A DNA stretch of 64,000 nucleotides, from assembly GCA_963663265.2 (NCBI GenBank), contig CAXXXM010000002.1, positions 682,001-746,000 of the forward strand, read 5' to 3'. This DNA is from JAEXOD01 sp963663265. Its GTDB lineage: Bacteria > Bacteroidota > Ignavibacteria > Ignavibacteriales > Melioribacteraceae. The notes below the pieces were generated by a model that worked only from the letters and a program-made list of their open reading frames with translations, searched no databases and was not told the origin of the DNA. The position numbers were made by a program, and so were the translations under genes. Every line of letters begins with the position of its first letter. The stretch's first letter is position 1. This document shows positions 18,255 through 27,399 of this stretch, piece after piece.

Positions 18255-18353
18255 TTCCAATTTTTACCTGTAAATGTTACACCTGCTCTTTACATTTTGA
18301 ACGAAGTTTTTTAGAAATACTAATAAAACGGCAAAAATTACAGCATTTTTAGT

Positions 18354-18370
18354 TTGGCACAAAAATTTAT
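18354..18370 (+). promoter_or_regulatory. Candidate sigma54-type promoter of the major pilin gene
   Basis: TTGGCAC (18354-18360), five bases, then TTTAT (18366-18370). The -24 element and the spacing fit the TGGCAC-N5-TTGCW consensus, but the conserved GC of the -12 element is missing. The implied start leaves an untranslated leader of about 60 bases before ATG 18440. Two NtrC-type activators are encoded in this window, one next to the pilus locus. Confidence 0.35.
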
Positions 18371-18439
18371 ACACTTAAGTAAGTTCTTAAAATCGAAATT
18401 AATTATTTACAATAAAAAATAACAAACAGGAGATCCACA

Positions 18440-18823
18440 ATGGGACAACAACAATTATTACTCATCGTATTAGGCGTTATCATAGTAGGTATCGCAGTTG
18501 TAGTAGGTATTAACGTATTTACAGCAAGCAGCTCACAAGCAAACAGAGATGCAGTTATTAGTGACCTTACAAACTTAGCTTCTAATGCTCAGCAATTCTA
18601 TAGAAAACCAACTGCTCTTGGTGGTGGTGGAAATACTTTTACCGGTTGGACAATTCCTACTAACTTAGCTTCAAGTCCAAATGGTTCTTATACAGCTACT
18701 GTTCAAGCTCAATCAATTTCCTTAGTTGGTCAAGGTACTGAAATTGGAAACGACGGGTCGGATTCTGTTAACGTTACAATGACGGTTTCACCGACAAACG
18801 TTACAACTACTATTAACAACTAA
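18440..18823 (+). CDS. Type IV pilin-like major subunit
   Basis: 127 residues, starting MGQQQLLLIVLGVIIVGIAVVVGINVF. The hydrophobic N-terminal helix after Gly2 fits a pilin with a two-residue leader; mature residue 5 is Leu, not Glu. The globular part has QQFYRKPTALGGGGNTFTGWTIP, shared with the pilin at 17865, then a Thr/Ser/Val-rich beta tail and no cysteine. A strong Shine-Dalgarno (AGGAG 18428-18432, 7 bases before ATG) and a strong terminator directly after the gene point to high expression, as expected for the major subunit. It precedes pilC, pilB and pilT homologues. The prepilin peptidase is not in the window. Confidence 0.84.
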   Translation: MGQQQLLLIVLGVIIVGIAVVVGINVFTASSSQANRDAVISDLTNLASNAQQFYRKPTALGGGGNTFTGWTIPTNLASSPNGSYTATVQAQSISLVGQGTEIGNDGSDSVNVTMTVSPTNVTTTINN

Positions 18824-18853
18824 TAAGATTTTATTAAAAATTTTAGTATATTT

Positions 18854-18882
18854 AAGCTGGTAATATATTACCAGCTTTTTTG
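18854..18882 (+). terminator. Terminator between the major pilin and pilC
   Basis: AAGCTGGTAA and TTACCAGCTT (18854-18877) form a 10-pair stem with a TATA loop, followed by TTTTTT. It would allow much more pilin than platform mRNA, with read-through or a separate promoter feeding pilC. Confidence 0.88.
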
Positions 18883-18898
18883 TATTTAAAGGTGACTT

Positions 18899-20266
18899 AT
18901 GATTGAAGTAAGATTTAACGCAACAAAGCAAAATGGACAAGTTATTAGCGGGACATTAAATGCCCAGACTTATTCTGAAGCTAAAGCAAAAGTGCAGGCA
19001 CTTGCACAAAAACATTCTTTAACTGTTAAGTCGATTGAAAAAAAGTCAACATTTATTTACAAAATAAGTAAAGGAAGCGAACGCCCTATTTCAGGCGAAC
19101 AACGTGCCTATTCAAAAAGTGAAGTTGAAAAAGCTTTAACCAAACTTGGATATAGAGTAATTTCTATAAATAAAAAGCTTTTAGATTTTAACATGAAACC
19201 ACCCACACAAGATATTGTTTCTTATGTTAAAATTAGTGCGGAACTTCTTGAACAAAAACTTCCTTTTAGCGAAATTTTAACCCTTCTTATTAACGATATT
19301 CAAAATAAAACGCTAAAAGAAACATTAAAGCAAATTAATAACGATTTAAAAAAGGGTGCTGATAGCGAAGAAGTATACTTACGTTATCAAAATGTTTTTG
19401 GAAAATTTACTGCTTATATGCTTGGATTAGCATCTAAAAGCGGTAACATGGTTGAAATTTATAAAGCTACTGCAAAATTTTTGGAACGACAACAGCAATT
19501 CAACAAGGATTTAAGAAGCGCATTAATTACTCCAATGGTTACTTTGTTTGTATTGTTTTTAGCAGTATTGTTTTATGTTGGTTATATTTTCCCTGAGACC
19601 GCAAAACTATTTCAAAAATTTAAAATTGAATTACCTCCATTAACATCAGCCACATTAGCATTTAGTGATTTTTTAATGAACAATACTATTCTTGTTGGTA
19701 TTATATTTTTTGTTCCTCCAATAATTTTTTGGAGGTGGAGTAAAACAAAAAAAGGCTCGTTTTGGGTTGATAAGTTTATTTTAAAACTACCAATTATGGG
19801 TTCGCTTGTTCATAAAACATTAATTGAAGTGTTCTGCCGTGTATTTTACACCTTATATAGTGGTTCTGCTGAAAGTATTGAACCAATTAGAATTGCAGCC
19901 GAAGCCTCCGGTAATAGTTACTTTGAACACCAAATAAAAACTATCTCCATTCCCATGATGATAAAAAAAGGGACAGGCATTACAGATGCATTTGACGCTG
20001 CTGGCATATTTACTGATACTGCTATTTCTCGTTTTCACTCAGGTGAGGAAACAGGTACTATAAAAAACACTGCAAAACAATTAGCTAATTATTATGAAAG
20101 CGAAACTGTTTTCCGTTTGAAAAACGTAATTGAATTAATACAAGTTTTTATAGCAATGGTTATTATGATTGTTATGATTGGTTTAACTCTTGTTTCTGCA
20201 GAAACAGCTACAATAAGTCCTAAACCACCAACAGTAAACTTTTTAATAAATTTATTATTCCGGTAA
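18899..20266 (+). CDS. pilC: Type IV pilus inner-membrane platform protein (PilC/GspF family)
   Basis: 455 residues. Two T2SSF repeats are visible: IVSYVKISAELLEQKLPFSEILTLL (about 105-220), and a second one beginning VHKTLIEVFCRVFYTLYSGSAESIEPIRIA (about 300-430). Three membrane segments fit (about 209-232, 258-277 and 420-444). The N-terminus has two consecutive copies of a small module: ISGTLNAQTYSEAKAKVQAL...VKSIEKK (about 16-50) and ISGEQRAYSKSEVEKALTKL...VISINKK (about 62-98). The protein should couple the assembly ATPase to the pilin filament. It follows the pilin terminator by 17 bases and is followed by pilB at 4 bases. Confidence 0.93.
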   Translation: MIEVRFNATKQNGQVISGTLNAQTYSEAKAKVQALAQKHSLTVKSIEKKSTFIYKISKGSERPISGEQRAYSKSEVEKALTKLGYRVISINKKLLDFNMKPPTQDIVSYVKISAELLEQKLPFSEILTLLINDIQNKTLKETLKQINNDLKKGADSEEVYLRYQNVFGKFTAYMLGLASKSGNMVEIYKATAKFLERQQQFNKDLRSALITPMVTLFVLFLAVLFYVGYIFPETAKLFQKFKIELPPLTSATLAFSDFLMNNTILVGIIFFVPPIIFWRWSKTKKGSFWVDKFILKLPIMGSLVHKTLIEVFCRVFYTLYSGSAESIEPIRIAAEASGNSYFEHQIKTISIPMMIKKGTGITDAFDAAGIFTDTAISRFHSGEETGTIKNTAKQLANYYESETVFRLKNVIELIQVFIAMVIMIVMIGLTLVSAETATISPKPPTVNFLINLLFR

Positions 20267-20270
20267 AAAA

Positions 20271-22058
20271 ATGCTTGATAATCAACTCGAGATGACCGAC
20301 AAAATCGGTTATCTCTTACTCAAAAAAGGTATTATAGATATTAAGGTTCTTGAAAAAGCTTTACAAATTAAGCAAAGTGATGATAGTAAAGTAAAAAGAA
20401 ATCTTGCCCAAATATTAGTGCAGGATTTAGGTTTTGATCATGATACTATTTTCCGTGAAGTTGCCATTTTATATGCTTTCAAGGAATTAAACATTCAACC
20501 TGATACACTTGAAGATGATAAAAAAGAAGAACTTAAAAAATTAATCACTTCTCAAGGTGATGAAGTTAAACAAATTTTACTCAAGCACAAAGTATTGCCT
20601 TATAAATATGATGCTAAAATTAAGGACAAGTTAATTTTAGCAGCTACCGATCCTACTGATAAATCTTTAACAAAAATTGCTTATACACTTAATGCAAAAA
20701 AATATGAGATAGTATATTTAAGAAAAAAAGATTATGACAAATTAATTTCTATCATGTTTCCTCCCGAAAATGAGTTTCTTAAATTTATTGAGGAATCTAC
20801 TGAAGAAATTAATGTTGAAATAGATGAAACAGCCGTAAATGAAGAAGAATTAGATGCCGAAATTAATAAAAGTGCATTAATAAATCTTATTGAAGGAGCA
20901 TTAGTTGAGGGTGTAAGAAGAGGGGTAAGCGACATTCACATATTACCAAAATCAGGTAACAAAACTGAAATACATTTTAGAATTGATGGTAAACTTCAGC
21001 TTTGGTATGTTCAAGAAAACACCCTGCCTGAAGCAGTAATGGCAGTTGTAAAAGACCGTTCTAAAGGTATGGATAGGTTTGAACGCGAAAAAGCTCAAGA
21101 CGGATTTATTCAAAGAGAAATTGATGGACATATAATTCGTTTTCGTGTATCGGTTCTGCCTATGGTTGGTACTGAATTAAAAAATAAATTTGAAAGTATT
21201 GTAATCCGTATTTTGGATGATAGAAAAGTTATTAAAGACTTAAGTAAACTTGGTTTAGTTGGATATGCTCAAAATGCTTTTGTTAGAGCTATTACACAAC
21301 CACAAGGCATGATTATTCTTACCGGTCCTACTGGGAGTGGAAAAAGTACTACATTAGTTGCCGCACTTTACCAAGTAATTAATCCTACAAAAAACGTACT
21401 TACTGTTGAAGACCCTGTTGAATACGTTATTGAAGGTGCAAGACAGTTGAAAATTGGTTACAAAATGAATTTTGAACAAGCTATTAGAGCCATATTACGA
21501 CATGACCCTGATATTGTTTTGGTTGGTGAAATGCGTGATAAAGAGACTGCTGAAACTGCTATTAAACTTGCAAATACGGGACACTTAACATTTTCAACTC
21601 TTCACACTAACGATGCGCCAAGTGCGGTTGCACGTTTATACAAAATGGGCGTTGAACCATTTTTAATTGCATATGCAATTAATATTATTGTAGCCCAACG
21701 TTTAATTAGAAGACTTTGCGATTGTAAAAAGAAAGTTACTCATTTTGACCCTGTTTTTATGAAATCTGCCGGACTTGATATTGATGAATGGCAAAAATAT
21801 GAGATTTATGAACCGGCAGGCTGCCCCAAATGTAACAATTCAGGATACAAGGGACGACTTGCAATACATGAAGCTTTATATTTTACAAAAACTATACGTG
21901 AACTAATAGTTAAATCCGGCGAGGATGTTGATGAAGAAGCAATTCGCCGCCAATCGAAGATAGATGGGACTTTAAACTTGCGTGAGGCAGGTTTAGAAAA
22001 AGTTAAAATTGGACTTACATCCATTGCAGAAGTTTTTGCCGCTACAATAGATGAATAA
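20271..22058 (+). CDS. pilB: Type IV pilus assembly ATPase (PilB/GspE family)
   Basis: 595 residues. N-terminal MshEN-type domain (about 1-165), then a secretion ATPase core: VRRGVSDIHILP (about 215-228), Walker A GPTGSGKSTT near residue 351, the Asp box (TVEDPVEYVIEGARQ), Walker B DPDIVLVGEMRD near 414, and the His box FSTLHTND. A zinc-binding cysteine set is present as RLCDCKKK and GCPKCNNSG (about 483 and 518), the first pair being C-x-C. It supplies energy for filament extension. Four bases separate it from pilC, so the two are co-translated. Confidence 0.95.
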   Translation: MLDNQLEMTDKIGYLLLKKGIIDIKVLEKALQIKQSDDSKVKRNLAQILVQDLGFDHDTIFREVAILYAFKELNIQPDTLEDDKKEELKKLITSQGDEVKQILLKHKVLPYKYDAKIKDKLILAATDPTDKSLTKIAYTLNAKKYEIVYLRKKDYDKLISIMFPPENEFLKFIEESTEEINVEIDETAVNEEELDAEINKSALINLIEGALVEGVRRGVSDIHILPKSGNKTEIHFRIDGKLQLWYVQENTLPEAVMAVVKDRSKGMDRFEREKAQDGFIQREIDGHIIRFRVSVLPMVGTELKNKFESIVIRILDDRKVIKDLSKLGLVGYAQNAFVRAITQPQGMIILTGPTGSGKSTTLVAALYQVINPTKNVLTVEDPVEYVIEGARQLKIGYKMNFEQAIRAILRHDPDIVLVGEMRDKETAETAIKLANTGHLTFSTLHTNDAPSAVARLYKMGVEPFLIAYAINIIVAQRLIRRLCDCKKKVTHFDPVFMKSAGLDIDEWQKYEIYEPAGCPKCNNSGYKGRLAIHEALYFTKTIRELIVKSGEDVDEEAIRRQSKIDGTLNLREAGLEKVKIGLTSIAEVFAATIDE

Positions 22059-22119
22059 TTTATTTGATATTTATTAATAATATTATTAAAATAAAAATAT
22101 AATAATAAAGAATAAGCTG

Positions 22120-23346
22120 ATGTTTCAAGATATTAAAAACATATTATCAAATTTTGCAAAACAGATTCCTCCAACTATTCTTGGTCCGGAAAGAATCAAT
22201 TTTGTAATCAGCAATATTTCAAAACTTCCTCAAAACCAACTGTTTGCATTAATTAATTATGTAAACAGTATTTTAACATTAATGGTGGAAAAGCAAGCAA
22301 GCGACGTGGAAATTGGCGGTTATGGCTGCGATGGAAATATTTGGTTTAGAATTTATGGTAAAAAAGAAAGAGTAAAAGATTTTCCCGAATTAACTCTTGA
22401 TGAATCCAATATTTTAATTGTTGCAATATTAAATCAAAATCAATGTTATTTTTTAAGAAATAACCGTAATCTTGATTTTAGTTATTCTTTCCATCATGTG
22501 AAACTTAATAAAGATGTACGATTTCGTGCCGACGCATATTTTGATTTGGATGCATTAGCATTAAATATGCGTGCAATTTCAGCAAATGTAAGACAGATTG
22601 ATTCTTTAGAATTTCATCCTCTTGCTATTCAAGCAATGAATCACCAATATATTAAATTTGGTCTATCATTAATCACCGGTATAACTGGTTCAGGTAAGTC
22701 ATCTACTTTAGATTCAATTATTGATAACCATAACAAATATGACCCATCTCATATTGTTATTATTGCATCACCAATTGAGTTTGTTCACAAATCTAATGTT
22801 AGTATTATAAGACATCGCGAAGTTGGCAGAGACGTTTTGACATTTAAAGAAGGTGTTATTCAATCTTTACGTCAAGACCCTGATATTATTGTTATTGGTG
22901 AAATGCGTGACCCGGATACTATTTTAGCAGCATTGGAAGTTACCGATACAGGTCATAAAGTTTTTTCAACGCTTCACACTTCGTCTGCTGTTGAATCTAT
23001 TGATAGAATTATTGCTGAAGTTAACCCGGTTGAACAAGAACGTGTACGCAACAGATTAGCCGATGTATTAATTTCTGTTGTAAGTCAAAAACTCATTCCA
23101 AGTTTAGATGGTAAACGTGTTCTTGCTAAGGAAGTACTTATTGTTACTCCTTCTGTACGTGCTGCTATTAAAAATAATAATACAAGTGAAATTTATATGA
23201 TGATAAATCAAGGTGCATCGCAAGGGATGCAGACAATGGAACAAGATTTGCTAAGACTTTATAGAATGAAAAAAATATCACAAGATGATGCAATTTCATA
23301 TTCTAATAATAAAACCAGAATGTTACAAATTATGAAGGCAGTTTAA
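22120..23346 (+). CDS. pilT: Type IV pilus retraction-type ATPase (PilT family)
   Basis: 408 residues. KQASDVEIGGYG opens the PAS-like N-domain; Walker A GITGSGKSST is near residue 189, Walker B DPDIIVIGEMRDPDT near 255, and the His box FSTLHTSSAVESIDRII follows. No cysteine pairs. The AIRNLIRE signature typical of PilT C-terminal helix is not obvious; the sequence there is SVRAAIKNNNTSEIYMMINQG. That places it among PilT/PilU-like ATPases; retraction is inferred. Unlike many loci it lies directly between pilB and the pilM-like gene, with 61 bases upstream. Confidence 0.92.
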   Translation: MFQDIKNILSNFAKQIPPTILGPERINFVISNISKLPQNQLFALINYVNSILTLMVEKQASDVEIGGYGCDGNIWFRIYGKKERVKDFPELTLDESNILIVAILNQNQCYFLRNNRNLDFSYSFHHVKLNKDVRFRADAYFDLDALALNMRAISANVRQIDSLEFHPLAIQAMNHQYIKFGLSLITGITGSGKSSTLDSIIDNHNKYDPSHIVIIASPIEFVHKSNVSIIRHREVGRDVLTFKEGVIQSLRQDPDIIVIGEMRDPDTILAALEVTDTGHKVFSTLHTSSAVESIDRIIAEVNPVEQERVRNRLADVLISVVSQKLIPSLDGKRVLAKEVLIVTPSVRAAIKNNNTSEIYMMINQGASQGMQTMEQDLLRLYRMKKISQDDAISYSNNKTRMLQIMKAV

Positions 23347-23349
23347 TAA

Positions 23350-24924
23350 ATGAAAGCGATTGTTTGTGTTTATACTGAAGGGAATGAAAGTAAAGCCGCT
23401 GTACTCACTAACGAAGATGGCGTTACTAAAATTTTAAAGGTTGTTTCAACAGACAATCCACAGTTGATTGAAGCTAATGCTGTTACTTCTTCAAATCCCG
23501 ATAAAGTTATTATTGAAGATAATAATATTAGCAATATTAATGATATTTCATTAGATGGAATTGAAACCGAAATAGATAAACCAGATTTTGAAACATCCTC
23601 AGCTTCTAATATTGAAATAATTTCAAATTCATTAAGCGAATTTAAGCTTAAAAATTTCGATTTTATTGCAGTTGCCTCAGAACCAGCAATTGAATTTCAT
23701 TACTGCGATAAAGATTTGGCTGATATACATAAAAATCCCCTTAATGCTATTATTCAAGATATTAGAGTTGCTAAAAATCTCAACATTTCACCCGATGCTG
23801 TTGATTATATTGATGTTTCAGATAAACAGTATTTATCTGTTTACTTGGATAGCGAAATTCCGGCTGTTTCTTTTATTAATTCTTTAGCAAATAAAAACAA
23901 AAAAAGGTTTTACAAAATTGCTGCTATCAAAAGTGCCGAGATTGCTCTCTCCAATTTTGTTTCTAAATCAAATAAGTTTTTCCCTGAAGATTATACATTA
24001 ATCATTTATACGGGCAAGGAATATAGCCGATTAATATTTTTAGAGGGTTCTAAATTAGCCCATATTGGCTCAACTTTAGACATTGGTACAAGAAATTTAC
24101 ATACTTACGATGTATATTTTTCTAAAATTCTTTTAGAGATGGAAAATGGTGGAATTCCCCGCTTGGATAATGTTGTTTTATGCGGTGAAGATAATTCCGA
24201 AAATTTATTACTTTCGTTTTATGGAACGTTTCCCGAAGCAAATGTAATGAATCTAAAATTTGATGCTTTTGACATTTCGCTTCTTAATAACGAAGCTGTT
24301 GATAATTTAAGTGCTTTTTCATTTTTACTTGCAGCTGCTTATGAATTTTTTGGACAAAGTGATAAAGATATAAAAGGAATTTCCATTCTGCCAAAAGCAA
24401 TTAAAGAAAATCAAAAGTTCTTTCAATTTAGCTGGCATAGTTACGCAATGCTTCCATTATTGTTTGCCGCAACTTTTTACTTTACAGTACAAGTATTAAA
24501 TAACTATAAAATTATTAGCGAACATGAAACTGAAATTGAAAACTTAAAGCAGTTAGAAAAAGAAAATGAAGACATAATATCGCAAATTATTCCTCTCGAT
24601 ACACGAATTTCAAGTTTTGACAAGACTCAAGCATTATTAGATTCTGCAATGACTGATACTGAAATTTGGAATACCGAATTTGATAAAATAGCATCCTTTA
24701 TGGAAAGAAGAAGGAATTTTTGGTTCACAAAAATAGAAGGGAAAGACACAAAGAATTTAACAATTAACGGTATAACATTATATCGCCCTGTTATTACTAA
24801 ATTTGTAGAACAAAACAGTTCTGCAATTTTATTGAATATTATTCATGAACCAATACGCGAGAAAACTGCATACTCGTATGTTATTAATTACCCTATTGTA
24901 AAAGATACTTTGAATAAGCCATGA
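23350..24924 (+). CDS. PilM-PilN-like fusion protein of the pilus alignment complex
   Basis: 524 residues, divergent. The first about 365 residues carry a weak actin-fold-like pattern (MKAIVCVYTEG..., then DYTLIIYTGKEYSRLIFLEGSKLAHIGS, and VVLCGEDNSENLLLSF), consistent with PilM. One membrane helix follows (about 366-386, LPLLFAATFYFTVQVL), then a short coiled coil (HETEIENLKQLEKENEDII) and an alpha/beta tail ending in an INGITLYRP...VINYPIV segment, the layout of PilN. In standard pili PilM is cytoplasmic and PilN is a separate bitopic protein. Position between pilT and the PilO-like gene supports this reading. The stop codon region overlaps the next start by 4 bases. Confidence 0.62.
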   Translation: MKAIVCVYTEGNESKAAVLTNEDGVTKILKVVSTDNPQLIEANAVTSSNPDKVIIEDNNISNINDISLDGIETEIDKPDFETSSASNIEIISNSLSEFKLKNFDFIAVASEPAIEFHYCDKDLADIHKNPLNAIIQDIRVAKNLNISPDAVDYIDVSDKQYLSVYLDSEIPAVSFINSLANKNKKRFYKIAAIKSAEIALSNFVSKSNKFFPEDYTLIIYTGKEYSRLIFLEGSKLAHIGSTLDIGTRNLHTYDVYFSKILLEMENGGIPRLDNVVLCGEDNSENLLLSFYGTFPEANVMNLKFDAFDISLLNNEAVDNLSAFSFLLAAAYEFFGQSDKDIKGISILPKAIKENQKFFQFSWHSYAMLPLLFAATFYFTVQVLNNYKIISEHETEIENLKQLEKENEDIISQIIPLDTRISSFDKTQALLDSAMTDTEIWNTEFDKIASFMERRRNFWFTKIEGKDTKNLTINGITLYRPVITKFVEQNSSAILLNIIHEPIREKTAYSYVINYPIVKDTLNKP

Positions 24925-25820
24925 GTCGTAAAATTGTAAATACATTAATGCTTTTAGCAATCTTTATTATTATTTCCGGCGTGGGAGGATATTTTACATT
25001 CTTCCATCAAAGAGGAATTATTAAAGAGAAAGAAAAAACAATTGACATGCTGAAAGCAAGAATGAGTAATAAAGAGACTCTGCTTGCCACTTTAAATGAG
25101 CGAAAAGAAAGAGCCGATGAACTCGATTCTATTTTAGCACTTAGAAAATTTAATATTCCCTTTATGTTAACACAATCAAAATTTTATGACTTTGTTAATA
25201 AGGTTTCGGCAAACTTTGAGCCTGAATCTTTTGTTAATATAACCTTTGATAATGTGGTAACTGAAGGAAGCTTTCAGTATTATGTGTATTCACTTGCCGG
25301 AACAGCATACTTTAATGATTTTTACAAATTGATTTATGCTATTGAGGAAAGTAAAGAATTAAAAAAGATTAGATCAGTTAATTTAACTAATTTTGTTTTG
25401 GTTGAAGATAATGGGTCAGCAAATTATATGGTAAGCTTTTCTATTAAAGCTTCTGTTTATTTTGCAAGTAACAATTTGTTTACAACCACACAAATTAAAG
25501 AAAATAATTTAATCCCAAATCCTATTTATGATATTTTTTACCCAAGCATCAGAAATGAGATTCCTCCCAATTTAGATAATTTATTAGATGTTCAATCTGC
25601 TCAATTATTAGCATTAATTCCCGATGGAGCTTTTTTAGTTGATGCAAAAGGAAAAACATTTTTATTATGGGAAGGAGATGAGGTTTATTTAGGATATGTA
25701 ACAAAAATTGATTACGAAAAAAACGAAGTTCAGTTTATTCTTAATAAGGGCGGAATTATTGAGAAAGTAAAATTGACACTTGCTACTGAAACAGAAAAAA
25801 AGAAGAGTGAAAAAAAATGA
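24921..25820 (+). CDS. PilO-like bitopic protein with a PilP-like tail
   Basis: 299 residues. One membrane helix at the N-terminus (about 9-29), then a coiled coil with KEKEKTIDMLKARMSNKETLLATLNERKERADEL, and a ferredoxin-like PilO domain (about 75-180: SGTAYFNDFYKLIYAIEESKELKKIRSV-type order). The last 80 residues (LIPDGAFLVDAKGKTFLLWEGDEVYLGYVTKID) look like a small beta domain of the sort PilP uses to reach the secretin. So it may combine PilO and PilP jobs, linking the inner-membrane complex to the outer-membrane pore. Assignment rests on architecture and gene order, with ATGA overlaps on both sides. Confidence 0.6.
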   Translation: MSRKIVNTLMLLAIFIIISGVGGYFTFFHQRGIIKEKEKTIDMLKARMSNKETLLATLNERKERADELDSILALRKFNIPFMLTQSKFYDFVNKVSANFEPESFVNITFDNVVTEGSFQYYVYSLAGTAYFNDFYKLIYAIEESKELKKIRSVNLTNFVLVEDNGSANYMVSFSIKASVYFASNNLFTTTQIKENNLIPNPIYDIFYPSIRNEIPPNLDNLLDVQSAQLLALIPDGAFLVDAKGKTFLLWEGDEVYLGYVTKIDYEKNEVQFILNKGGIIEKVKLTLATETEKKKSEKK

Positions 25821-27022
25821 AAAAGATATTAACTTTTATACTTTTTATTGTTGCCATAAATATTAGTTCAGCACAACCGGAATTGCAAAAAACACTTTCC
25901 GGCGTATATAACCCCGAAGAACTTGTAACATTATCTGAAAATCTTCCTTTTAATGTTGCAGTAGATATCCTAAGCAAAATAAGCGAAAAAGCCACAGGTA
26001 AAAAAATAGTTTCTACAATTGAAGTTACTAAACCAATTGGTATTCAATTAAATAAAACACCTTATAAAAAAGCTTTGTATATAATTGTTCAATACCAAGG
26101 ATTGGTTTACGAAGAAACTGAGGAAAATATTTTAATAAAAAAACCAGAAGAAAAAGTATATAAGGAAGCAACAATAAATTATGCTCCAATTGATTCGCGA
26201 GATGTTAAAATTTCCGCAGTATTTTTTGAAGCTAATGTTTCTAACATGCACGAAAGAGGAATAAACTGGCAGGCAATATTTTCCAAAAGTGGTTTGAAAA
26301 TCGGAACAGGATTAACATCGTATGCGTCCGGCTCAGAGACTTCAGATTTTAACATTGAAGGGGAAGGTCAATTTAAAGCAGGCAGTTTTGATGGCTCGGC
26401 AAGTTCTATTTTAAGATATTTTGAAACAGAAAATTTAGGTGAAATCATAGCTTCCCCATCAATTACCGTAAGAGACCAACAAAAAGGACGAATTCAAATT
26501 GGTTCGGATATCAGCGTTAAACAAAAAGATTTTGCCGGTAACGTTGTTGAACAATTTTTTTCAACAGGAACAATTATAGAAGTATCCCCTTTTATTTATA
26601 CAGAAGATGGAATTGATTATATTTTATTACAATTAGATGTTGAAAGAAGTTCTGCTTTAGCTGACGTTGAACGCCCGGAAATTAGAAAAACAAAAGCAAC
26701 TACTCAGGTTTTAATGCTTAATGGTGAGGAAACTGCTATTGGTGGTCTATTTATAAACGAGGAATCTAACATTAGAAAAGGTATTCCGGTATTAAAAGAC
26801 CTTCCTTGGTGGGTATTAGGATTGAAGTATTTAACCGGTTATGACAGTAAGGAAGTTATAAAAAAAGAAGTAATTATTTTGGTGAAAATTGAAATTAACA
26901 CTTCACTAAAAGATAGAGTAATTAATCAAAAAAACGCATTACAAGAACAGATTCTTCAAAACAAAAAAAGACTTGAAGAATTAAAATTGATTATTCCAAA
27001 ACAGGGCGAGGATGAAAAATGA
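25817..27022 (+). CDS. Compact secretin (PilQ/GspD family)
   Basis: 401 residues with a signal peptide (KKILTFILFIVAINISSAQ). An N-terminal STN/N0-like region (about 35-115) precedes a secretin core (about 130-360): VKISAVFFEANVSNMHERGINWQ, then LGEIIASPSITVRDQQKGRIQIGS, SFIYTEDGIDYILLQLDVERSS order, VLMLNGEETAIGGLF and KGIPVLKDLPWWVLG. These are the conserved beta-barrel signatures. It is much shorter than classic PilQ and lacks AMIN and multiple N1 domains. It should form the outer-membrane pore of the pilus machine. The start overlaps the upstream gene by 4 bases and its stop overlaps the receiver gene start. Confidence 0.88.
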   Translation: MKKILTFILFIVAINISSAQPELQKTLSGVYNPEELVTLSENLPFNVAVDILSKISEKATGKKIVSTIEVTKPIGIQLNKTPYKKALYIIVQYQGLVYEETEENILIKKPEEKVYKEATINYAPIDSRDVKISAVFFEANVSNMHERGINWQAIFSKSGLKIGTGLTSYASGSETSDFNIEGEGQFKAGSFDGSASSILRYFETENLGEIIASPSITVRDQQKGRIQIGSDISVKQKDFAGNVVEQFFSTGTIIEVSPFIYTEDGIDYILLQLDVERSSALADVERPEIRKTKATTQVLMLNGEETAIGGLFINEESNIRKGIPVLKDLPWWVLGLKYLTGYDSKEVIKKEVIILVKIEINTSLKDRVINQKNALQEQILQNKKRLEELKLIIPKQGEDEK

Positions 27023-27399
27023 TGGAATCGATTCTTATCATTGATGATGATATTAATTTATGTACCGTATTAAGCGATGAATTAAATGAAATAGGTTATT
27101 CGTCGTTATTTGCAACTAATGCCGATGCAGCATTTAAAATTTTAGATAGTGGAATTGATTTTGATTTAATTCTATTAGATCTCAAAATGCCGGAAAAAGA
27201 TGGGTTTTATGTATTAAAAACTTTGCGTCAAAAAGGATTTAATACAAAAGTAATTGTTTTAACTGCTTATGCCGATGTTAAAAGTGCAATTGATTCTGCT
27301 CGGCTTGGTGCTTCTGATTTTATTAGTAAACCATATGATTTAGATGAGTTAATTATTACTATCCGAAAAGTTATTCAAAAAGAAAACAATGAAGCTTAA
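27019..27399 (+). CDS. Single-domain response regulator (CheY-like)
   Basis: 126 residues, one receiver domain: acidic pair in ILIIDDDINLC, phospho-acceptor Asp in DLILLDLKMPEKDG, Thr in VIVLTAYA and Lys in FISKPYDLDEL. No output domain, so it would act by protein contact or as a phosphotransfer intermediate. The start overlaps the secretin stop and its end overlaps the next start by 11 bases, placing it inside the pilus transcription unit. Confidence 0.94.
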   Translation: MMESILIIDDDINLCTVLSDELNEIGYSSLFATNADAAFKILDSGIDFDLILLDLKMPEKDGFYVLKTLRQKGFNTKVIVLTAYADVKSAIDSARLGASDFISKPYDLDELIITIRKVIQKENNEA

